Assembly (NCBI RefSeq): GCF_051488665.1
Contig: NZ_JBPSEG010000004.1
Span: 179,738-243,737, forward strand
Length of the DNA: 64,000 nucleotides
Direction of reading: 5' to 3'
Origin: Melioribacter sp051488665
GTDB lineage: Bacteria > Bacteroidota > Ignavibacteria > Ignavibacteriales > Melioribacteraceae
Every line of letters starts with the position of its first letter. The stretch's first letter is position 1. The position numbers and the translations under genes were made by a program. Below are positions 58,049-64,000 of this stretch, piece after piece. The notes below the pieces were generated by a model. The model was not told where the DNA came from, made no database searches, and worked only from the letters and a program-made list of their open reading frames with translations.

Positions 58049-60835
58049 TCAAAACAATTCTTTCAATTGTCTTTCGTCGATGGTATACGAAGGATTGAAT
58101 GCGTCCGACTTCATATAATTCACAATCGATTTATAAAGGCTGAACGCTTCCGGATAATCAATGATTTTTTCCAGATCAGCCGTACACACAAGCAACGAGC
58201 CTTTTCCAACTTTGAATTCGAATATGAGTCCGAGTCTGTAATTCCGTTCGAGATTGTCGATAACGCTTACGACCGGATTGTAATCCTTCAGCTTGTTGAG
58301 TATCAAAGGACGCGAGGCTTTAACGATCGAAAACCATTGCCAGTTCGTATGAAAATCCGTCGGGAAATAATCGAACAAGGGATGATCCGGGTCGGTAAGA
58401 ATTCCGAGCGTGCCCGGCGATACGGGTTTTTTATTCCGCTCGCTTATGCCTTTGAACATTCCGTAATTCCAGAAATCGGGAGTGAATAAACCCGCCAAAC
58501 TTTTTTTCTCAATCGTTTTATGATCGGGGAAAAGCAATACTTTATTTCCGTTGCGGAGTTTTTCAATTATTGCCCCGTCAATTTTACCGGCAACGGTTAT
58601 TCCTTCCAAATCGAGTTCGCTATTATCCTGCGGATAAATCCATAAAGGATATTCGTTTGTGTACCGGGCGTATTTTAATTTCAGATTAAAACGGGAGGGT
58701 TTATCGGCGGAGAGTTTAATTTCAATTTTTCCTGCGTCCGAGAGCGTTCCCTGTTCGGATACGCAATTCTTTATAACTCCCGATTCAATTATATTTTTCC
58801 CGTCGGTCAATTCCCATTCGATATCGTCGTTTAATTTTTTATCGGAATAATTGGCAATCTTTAAATTGCCCCTAAAAGTTTCGTTTGACCGCCAGCAATA
58901 CCGCGAAAATTCCAGCAGCAGAACGACGTCGTTGCAGGATTGTTTCCATTTCTCTACGGAAACGACGTCCTTACTCTCCATAAACGCGTCGAGAATTCCG
59001 ACGAGCGCCGTTCCCTGTCCGGGAAAATCCTGTAAATCGAGCAGTTGAAATCCCGCCATATTTTTTGTTCTCAATGCGGCTTCCATTTCCGCTTTGTAAC
59101 AAATCGCCGACCAGGCGCCGGAGGCTTTTCTAAACTTTCCGTCCATTCCCTCCAATCCGTTTTGAATCATTCTTCTGCGAAAAATTTCCAGATTCCACGG
59201 CTTCAAAACTCCCGTATACTTTTTAATTTCGGAATAATCCGGATAAATCTGATACTGTCCCACTTCGTGACTGATAACCGGAATGTCGATTCGGCTGACG
59301 GGGTAATCGAAATTTATCAGAGTCGAAGGATAAAAGCCGTTCAGAATTCCGCCGTCCCTTGAATCTGCAAAAGCCTGTGAAAGCCTCAAGTGAGTCAATA
59401 CAGTATCGCGCTCGTAAGGAGTTCTTGCGCCGATATAATAATCGGAAATATCGTCGGGTTCGCGATACCCGATATTGTTATTTGCGCCCGTCGTATAGAG
59501 AAGTCCGTCGTCGATCGATTTCAATCCGGATATGATTTTAACAACGCGGTCGTGACCCGACCAGATTTCGTTGCCCGCGCCGAACATTACAAAAGAAGGA
59601 TGATTCGCATAACTGCGCAGCATACCGGCTCCTTCTTCTTTAAGGCGTCCGGCTACCGAGTCGGATTCGAGTCCGCCCCAGAAAGGGAGTTCAGCCTGGA
59701 GATAAATTCCGACGCGGTCGGCGGCTTCGAATGCGGCTTCCGGCGGACAATAGCTGTGAAAACGGTAATGGTTGATTCCGTACGATTTTGCAATTTCGAA
59801 TATTCTCATCCAGCTTTCGACGTCCGTCGGAGTGTAGCCCGTCAACGGAAAGACCGCCGCGTCGTGCTTGCCCCTCAAAAATGTTTTCCTGCCGTTTATC
59901 GAAAACTGTTTTCCGTCGGCTTTGAATTCCCTCATTCCGAATCTCACGGTTTTTCCGTCGATAATTTTTTCGTTTTTGATCAGAACGGTCAATTCGTAAA
60001 GCGGCTGACGATATTCGTCCCACAATTTCGGACTTTCATCAAAATTATATTCAAGACGAATTACGGAGTCCGCCCTGACTTTATACTCGACCGGATTGAG
60101 TTCTTCTTTCATTCCCTCTTCTATCAGCGACACGTTCAGTTCCACATTGATTTCGGGAATTTTCAATCCGTTTTCGAGTTCGATTTCAACGGCGGCTTTT
60201 TCATCGGCAATATCCGGTTTAACGCGCAATCCTTTTATAAATGTTTTTTCCGTCGATTCGATAAATATCTTTCCTATAATTCCGTTCCAGTTGGTTTGCG
60301 TGTCGTCGCTGTAAATATGCACATTGCCGTAAGGAGTCAATTTCAGGTTGTTGTCGATTCTCAATGTAATGAAATGAGTGCCCGGAGCGAGAACGTTTGT
60401 AAGGTCGTAACGTTGAGGCGACTGGAGCAGATACGAATTGCCGATATACTTATCGTCGATCCAGAGCATAGAAGGCTTAGTTCTTTCGAGCGTAAGTACG
60501 ATATGTTTGCCTTCGAAATTACCGGGCACGACAATTTTTTTGCGATACCATGCGGCGCCTTCGTACTTATATTCCCTGTTCAAATGGAGAGTCGTAGTAT
60601 CTGTATTCCGGAAACCTTTTTTATTCGAGTCGGTAGTGCCCGGCAGCAAAACCGAGTCGGATAAATCTTTTGCAAACCATTTTTCCCCGATCCCTTTATT
60701 ATCCGGATCGAGTTCGAATTGCCATACGCCCGATAAATCGATTGAATTTCTGACGAATTGCTTTTCGTTTCCGCACGATAAAACGGCAAGAATCAGGGAA
60801 GCTGAAAATAACAGTTTAATAAACTTATAATTCAT
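58049..60835 (-). CDS. GH2-family glycosidase lipoprotein (beta-galactosidase-like)
   Basis: 928 residues. Lipobox LAVLSCGN places the modified Cys at about 21, so it is anchored in a membrane. Sugar-binding domain about 35-195 (DLSGVWQFELDPDNKG, WYRKKIVVPGNFEGKHI); Ig-like domain about 200-305; TIM barrel about 310-600 with the acid/base Glu in FGAGNEIWSG and the nucleophile in VISHEVGQYQIYPDY; C-terminal beta domains about 640-920. Longer than typical beta-glucuronidases; may act on galactan or rhamnogalacturonan side chains. Same strand as the first GH2 but separated by the toxin-antitoxin pair. Confidence 0.88.
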   Translation of the reverse strand: MNYKFIKLLFSASLILAVLSCGNEKQFVRNSIDLSGVWQFELDPDNKGIGEKWFAKDLSDSVLLPGTTDSNKKGFRNTDTTTLHLNREYKYEGAAWYRKKIVVPGNFEGKHIVLTLERTKPSMLWIDDKYIGNSYLLQSPQRYDLTNVLAPGTHFITLRIDNNLKLTPYGNVHIYSDDTQTNWNGIIGKIFIESTEKTFIKGLRVKPDIADEKAAVEIELENGLKIPEINVELNVSLIEEGMKEELNPVEYKVRADSVIRLEYNFDESPKLWDEYRQPLYELTVLIKNEKIIDGKTVRFGMREFKADGKQFSINGRKTFLRGKHDAAVFPLTGYTPTDVESWMRIFEIAKSYGINHYRFHSYCPPEAAFEAADRVGIYLQAELPFWGGLESDSVAGRLKEEGAGMLRSYANHPSFVMFGAGNEIWSGHDRVVKIISGLKSIDDGLLYTTGANNNIGYREPDDISDYYIGARTPYERDTVLTHLRLSQAFADSRDGGILNGFYPSTLINFDYPVSRIDIPVISHEVGQYQIYPDYSEIKKYTGVLKPWNLEIFRRRMIQNGLEGMDGKFRKASGAWSAICYKAEMEAALRTKNMAGFQLLDLQDFPGQGTALVGILDAFMESKDVVSVEKWKQSCNDVVLLLEFSRYCWRSNETFRGNLKIANYSDKKLNDDIEWELTDGKNIIESGVIKNCVSEQGTLSDAGKIEIKLSADKPSRFNLKLKYARYTNEYPLWIYPQDNSELDLEGITVAGKIDGAIIEKLRNGNKVLLFPDHKTIEKKSLAGLFTPDFWNYGMFKGISERNKKPVSPGTLGILTDPDHPLFDYFPTDFHTNWQWFSIVKASRPLILNKLKDYNPVVSVIDNLERNYRLGLIFEFKVGKGSLLVCTADLEKIIDYPEAFSLYKSIVNYMKSDAFNPSYTIDERQLKELF

Positions 60836-60886
60836 TTTACCCGTTCGTATTTGTTAAAAGTTAATAAAAACAATACCGGATTAACG

Positions 60887-62092
60887 TCATGTTTCCTTCC
60901 GGCTGAGGTTGTTTACCACGACTGCGCCGCACGAATCGCTCCATACGTTAACCGTCGTACGCACCATATCCAGAAGTCTGTCGACCGCCAATACAAGTCC
61001 GACGCCTTCGAGAGGCAGACCGACGGCTTTCAGAATAATCGTAATCATAACGAAGCCGGCCATCGGAATAGCCGCCGCTCCGATCGAAGCCAGAACCGTC
61101 GTTAACAATACGATAATCAATTGAACAAAAGTCAGTTCTATGCCGTATGCCTGAGCTATAAAGATAACGGCTACGGCTTCGTAGAGCGCAGTTCCGTCCA
61201 TATTTACCGTGGCTCCTATCGGCAATACGAAATTAGCCACTTTCGGTTCCACTTTATCGTTATTGATTACGCATTCCATTGTAATCGGAAGAGTAGCCAT
61301 CGAAGAGCTCGTAAAAAACGCCGTTTCGATGGCAAGCAGCATATTCTTGAAATGAAGCCACGGATTCATTCCTCCGAGCAGGGAAAGAATTACCGGGAGA
61401 GTCACAAAGGCATGGAAAAGGAGTCCTCCGAGAACGGTAAAGAAATATTTCATCAATCCGATAATCGCATCGAAGCCGGTTTCCGCCACAATGCCGGCTA
61501 CAATTCCGAAGACGCCCACGGGCGCAAGCCAGATAATCCAGCGCACCATTTCCATCATTATGTTGAATCCGCCCTGGAAAAAGTCGTTAAAAAACGTCCT
61601 GTATTTATCCTGAAACCGCATGATTATCAGCGAGAACAAAATCATAAAGAAGATTACCTGAATCACATTGCCTTCCGCCATTGCATTGATCGGATTGGTC
61701 GGAATAATGTCGATCAGGATATCGAGAATGCTTCCTTCTGCGGCGGGAATGTTTTCCACGTTTGCCGATACGAGATTCGTTACGTTCGAACCCGGTTTTA
61801 CGAGCGTAACGAGAATTTGCCCCGTTATAATGGCAAGCGTTGTGGTCGTGACATAATAAAGGAATGTTTTAACGCCGAGTTTCCTCAATTCCTTCCCGGA
61901 TTCGATATTCAAAATTCCGCTGGCAATCGAAAAGATGATTATCGGCATTACAATCATTTTCAAAGAATTGATAAAAATCGCAGCCGCCGGATTTGCAACG
62001 GGCAGAATGCTTTCCCTGAAGAGATAGCCGAATAAAACGCCGAATACAAAACCGGCAAAAATCCAGAAAGTGAGAGATTTCAATAACTTCAT
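60887..62092 (-). CDS. DAACS-family dicarboxylate/glutamate symporter
   Basis: 401 residues with eight helices. SSSMATLPITME (HP1), NMDGTALYEAVAVIF (TM7) and DRLLDMVRTTVNVWSD (TM8, with Asp and Asn substrate/ion ligands) are the GltP/DctA signature. Imports glutamate, aspartate or C4-dicarboxylates with Na+ or H+. Ends 50 bases before the GH2 lipoprotein start, possibly one transcript with it. Confidence 0.93.
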   Translation of the reverse strand: MKLLKSLTFWIFAGFVFGVLFGYLFRESILPVANPAAAIFINSLKMIVMPIIIFSIASGILNIESGKELRKLGVKTFLYYVTTTTLAIITGQILVTLVKPGSNVTNLVSANVENIPAAEGSILDILIDIIPTNPINAMAEGNVIQVIFFMILFSLIIMRFQDKYRTFFNDFFQGGFNIMMEMVRWIIWLAPVGVFGIVAGIVAETGFDAIIGLMKYFFTVLGGLLFHAFVTLPVILSLLGGMNPWLHFKNMLLAIETAFFTSSSMATLPITMECVINNDKVEPKVANFVLPIGATVNMDGTALYEAVAVIFIAQAYGIELTFVQLIIVLLTTVLASIGAAAIPMAGFVMITIILKAVGLPLEGVGLVLAVDRLLDMVRTTVNVWSDSCGAVVVNNLSRKET

Positions 62093-62421
62093 AAAAACAC
62101 CCCGAAATTTTTACGGAAAAAGAGTTCTCCCGACAGACCTTCGCCTCAGACTCAAAGACCGATATTTAACCGGGAAAATTATAATCTCAATATAATAAAA
62201 AGAGAGGGACGGGCATAAAGAAGTTTACCTGTCGCAAAAATGGCGTGACATTGTTCGTATGGAGAAACTGAAAATTAATTTTTGAAGGGCTCAAAGCATA
62301 ATCAACCGTACAGGAGGTATGTATTTATGCAAAATTACATACACGCCCGAAAGAGTTGCTTAACTTATTGTATACTTTTTGGGGAAAGATGAAATTCTTG
62401 CATGGAGACGTTAGGAAATCT
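62093..62421. other. Intergenic stretch, no gene recognised
   Basis: AT-rich at the right. The only feature noted is AGGAGGT at 62312-62318 before a 21-codon frame starting at 62328 on the plus strand (MQNYIHARKSC), which matches nothing I recognise. No RNA gene was identified. Confidence 0.3.
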
Positions 62422-63105
62422 TTAAGTAAGTATAACGGCGTGGCTTTTCACCCGTCCGCCGCGAACTCTATAACCGATTCCAAATCCGGCTCCAAGATCA
62501 GTATGTGTGTAATCAATACCGTTATCAACTACTGCAATCTTAATCCCGGAATTTCCTGCTGAGTAGTTCCAGGCTCTAGGTAAATCAATATTATATTGAT
62601 TGCTATAATACTCTGGCTGCCATGTGTAATATGTATCATTGGGCGGCCAGACTGAGACAGCAATTTTTACATCGGGAGTTATTTTCTTTACTGTTTTGTT
62701 TGCTTATAAATCGTTGTTGAGAGTATTAACATCAATTTTTGTGTCCGTTTCAATAACTAATAATTTTTGGTATCCTTCTACGTTAAATTTCTTACCAGTA
62801 GCTGTTGTTAAATATGTAACATCTTCCGGTAATCTTCTAATAAATTTTCTTATTGATAACGGTTTTATTTTTTCGAAAAATTCAGCAACAGCAACAAGTC
62901 TTTTATCGCTTTTCTTGTCTTTTACATTTTTTGAATTAATCAAATTAAAATGATCTAAGTAACCATCTGATAAAGTGTAACTCTTCAAATTTACCGAGGT
63001 ATCTAACTCAACGATATATGTTTCTTTTTTACTTTGTGCATTTAATGAAATTGTAACTGCAATAAAAAATAATAAAAAGTTTGTGACAAAATTATTCGTG
63101 GACAT
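62422..63105 (-). pseudogene. Broken subtilisin-like (S8) protease gene
   Basis: GGGAGG lies upstream of the ATG at 63105. A signal peptide and an inhibitor-I9-like prodomain (ETYIVELDTSVNLKSYTL, FIRRLPEDVTYL) run for 133 residues to an in-frame TAA (62704-62706). The same frame continues beyond it for 93 more codons into the start of an S8 catalytic domain, with the Asp box IKIAVVDNGIDYTHTDL. It then ends abruptly after GFGIGYRV in a repeat sequence (RGGRVKSHAVILT, stop at 62422). The catalytic His and Ser regions are missing. It is therefore a remnant with a stop and a 3' truncation at a repeat boundary; a sequencing error could explain the stop but not the truncation. Confidence 0.78.
62426..62467. 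repeat. Solo copy of the inverted-repeat end found at 63651
   Basis: GTAAGTATAACGGCGTGGC, then TTTTCACCCGTCCGCC and CGAACT. It is identical for the first 35 bases to 63651-63685 and continues with CGAACT after one differing base. It marks the truncation point of the subtilase. Confidence 0.85.
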
Positions 63106-63115
63106 AGGATCCTCC

Positions 63116-63562
63116 CTATTTGCTAATAATTAGAATTATACTACTCTTGCTAATTGTTGTTATATCATTTAGTCTAACACCTACTGTACTTTGGCTAGGG
63201 TATGAGCTATCAACAATGAATTGTACTACTTGCTGATAACTTCTAGCTAATGAATCGGTTAGATTAGAATGATAGAAATTCCCGTATTCTTGTTTTTTTA
63301 AATCATCATAATAACCTGTTGCCTGAATCGTATCTTTATTACTGTTAATTTTGTTGAATAATATTACTTTTACCTGGTCAATATTCTCAACATTTAATTG
63401 GTAATTAAAATTTTTTAGAAATATACTTACCGTATCTCCAATGTTTGCAGGGTTAGGAATGATTTGTTCAATTTCTACATAAGGATCATTAATTTCTATC
63501 AAATCATCGCAACTCAATAAAATGAACTCAAACAAAAATGCGGCTAATATTATTCTTCTCAT
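63116..63562 (-). CDS. Hypothetical lipoprotein
   Basis: 148 residues, AGAGGTG upstream of the ATG. Lipobox FILLSC, Cys at 18, then acidic DDLIEINDPY. The body (YVEIEQIIPNPANIGDTVSIFLKN read in two parts) resembles an Ig-like/IPT fold with PNPANIGDTV at the start. Family unknown. Eleven bases upstream of the broken subtilase on the same strand, so once co-transcribed. Confidence 0.7.
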   Translation of the reverse strand: MRRIILAAFLFEFILLSCDDLIEINDPYVEIEQIIPNPANIGDTVSIFLKNFNYQLNVENIDQVKVILFNKINSNKDTIQATGYYDDLKKQEYGNFYHSNLTDSLARSYQQVVQFIVDSSYPSQSTVGVRLNDITTISKSSIILIISK

Positions 63563-63650
63563 TTTTTCACCTCTTTCTTTACTTATTCCTTATAAACATA
63601 CTCTAAACTCTTTTTGAAGGATAACTATCTCATAATTACCTCCTTGTTTA

Positions 63651-63847
63651 GTAAGTATAACGGCGTGGCTTTTCACCCGTCCGCCCCGAACTGCAATGAC
63701 GAAGTAAAAACAACGACCAATAATTTCTAACAATTTTATTTTACAGAACAAAGCCGAACAACAATGTTTACTTTTACCACTAAACCCGAAAATATTAATA
63801 ATGCCGTACTGAAAAAGCGGGCGGGTGGAAAAGCTGGTTATACTTAC
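63651..63847. repeat. 197-bp element with long imperfect terminal inverted repeats
   Basis: Left end GTAAGTATAACGGCGTGGC followed by TTTTCACCCGTCCGCC (63651-63685); right end GCGGGCGGGTGGAAAAGC followed by TGGTTATACTTAC (63817-63847). The reverse complement of the right end matches the left with one bulged base and a three-base gap. The interior carries no gene. MITE-like; the GTTATAC ends and bulge also recall an integron attC site. No integrase or transposase is in the window. Confidence 0.65.
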
Positions 63848-63849
63848 GT

Positions 63850-63887
63850 GAATAAAAGCGAAGGTAGAACCATGAGATTCTACCTTC
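63850..63887 (-). terminator. Terminator of the T9SS protein at the right edge
   Basis: GAAGGTAGAA (63860-63869) pairs with TTCTACCTTC (63878-63887) around an eight-base loop; on the minus strand the hairpin is followed by GCTTTTATT. It lies 15 bases past the stop at 63902. Confidence 0.7.
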
Positions 63888-63901
63888 AATGAAACATAAT
63901 A

Positions 63902-64000
63902 TTACTTAATTAATAACATTTTTCTAATCGTCTGATAATTACCAGCAGTTAATTTATAGATATAAGTTCCACTTGCTAATTCCGATGCATCAAATTCAAC
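63902..64000 (-). CDS. C-terminal end of a T9SS-sorted secreted protein (partial)
   Basis: The last 32 codons are visible: VEFDASELASGTYIYKL then TAGNYQTIRKMLLIK and stop. This matches the end of the type A sorting domains elsewhere in the window (SGIYIYRITAGKY...MKMNLLK; NTGMYIYKLEAGDF). The rest lies beyond the window, so its enzymatic or structural domain is unknown. It may be a relative of the broken subtilase, but that is a guess. Confidence 0.85.
   Translation of the reverse strand, partial: VEFDASELASGTYIYKLTAGNYQTIRKMLLIK

Noticed and set aside
62450..62462. CACCCGTCCGCC matches a conserved stretch of 16S rRNA (complement of GGCGGACGGGTGA)
   Set aside because: The flanks (GCCACGCCGTTATAC) do not match 16S and the segment is part of a short dispersed repeat; no rRNA gene is present.
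63651..63847. Definite integron attC site
   Set aside because: The core GTATAAC/GTTATAC deviates from RYYYAAC/GTTRRRY, the length is long, and no integrase or cassette array is visible; kept only as one of two explanations.

Overview
The window looks like part of a chromosome from the Bacteroidota/Chlorobiota (FCB) side of the bacterial tree, most plausibly an Ignavibacteria or Melioribacter-type organism. This is inferred from gene style, not from a marker search. Several secreted proteins end in a type A type IX secretion (T9SS) sorting domain with the YPNPFNP...IKY signature. There is a TonB-dependent receptor with a carboxypeptidase-regulatory-like head, and a mixture of clean Shine-Dalgarno sites and TAnnTTTG-like -10 boxes. 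Most genes lie on the minus strand.

Region by region. 1-10.3 kb: three large secreted proteins on the minus strand. Two are tandem paralogues with paired cohesin-like domains (the first runs off the left edge). The third is a 1943-residue beta-rich surface protein with a dockerin-type calcium-binding pair, a cohesin-like domain and a T9SS tail. 10.6-25.1 kb: core genes (rpiA, an Mla-type lipid transport operon, rnhB, a TamA/BamA-like outer-membrane protein, a PfkB sugar kinase, rtcB, yraN, trpB2) separated by dense clusters of a hairpin-rich dispersed repeat. One low-complexity repeat has been inserted in frame into rpiA. trpB2 is preceded by a complete-looking tryptophan attenuator: promoter, 24-codon leader peptide with Trp-Trp-Gln-Trp, pause hairpin, antiterminator and terminator. 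25.4-32.0 kb: a visibly AT-richer block of secreted or envelope genes (transglycosylase-like/CUB/T9SS protein, CsgG-like lipoprotein, DUF898-like membrane protein, small lipoprotein, barrel protein). 32.3-37 kb: a zinc-finger anti-sigma-like protein beside an unrecognised protein, then an unusual receiver/substrate-binding/CheW fusion.

37-49 kb: a glycosyltransferase fusion with a GH130 phosphorylase, archease, a small barrel protein, a GlmU-like protein, rpsT, queE-queD, and a five-gene minus-strand operon (histidine kinase, NusG-like, YhaM-like, TPR, sirtuin). 49-62.1 kb: a polysaccharide-use cluster with a TonB receptor and PL1 pectate lyase, two GH2 glycosidases, accessory membrane proteins, a HigBA-type toxin-antitoxin pair and a dicarboxylate/glutamate symporter. 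62.1-64 kb: an AT-rich end with a broken subtilase, a lipoprotein, a 197-bp inverted-repeat element that is MITE-like or attC-like, and the tail of another T9SS protein.

The strongest leads for undescribed biology are the Trp attenuator on a stand-alone trpB2, the T9SS-exported cohesin/dockerin cluster, the repeat inserted into the middle of RpiA, the modular hairpin repeats with their higher-order tandem structure, and the REC-SBP-CheW fusion. All family calls are from reading the sequence; no database search was run.
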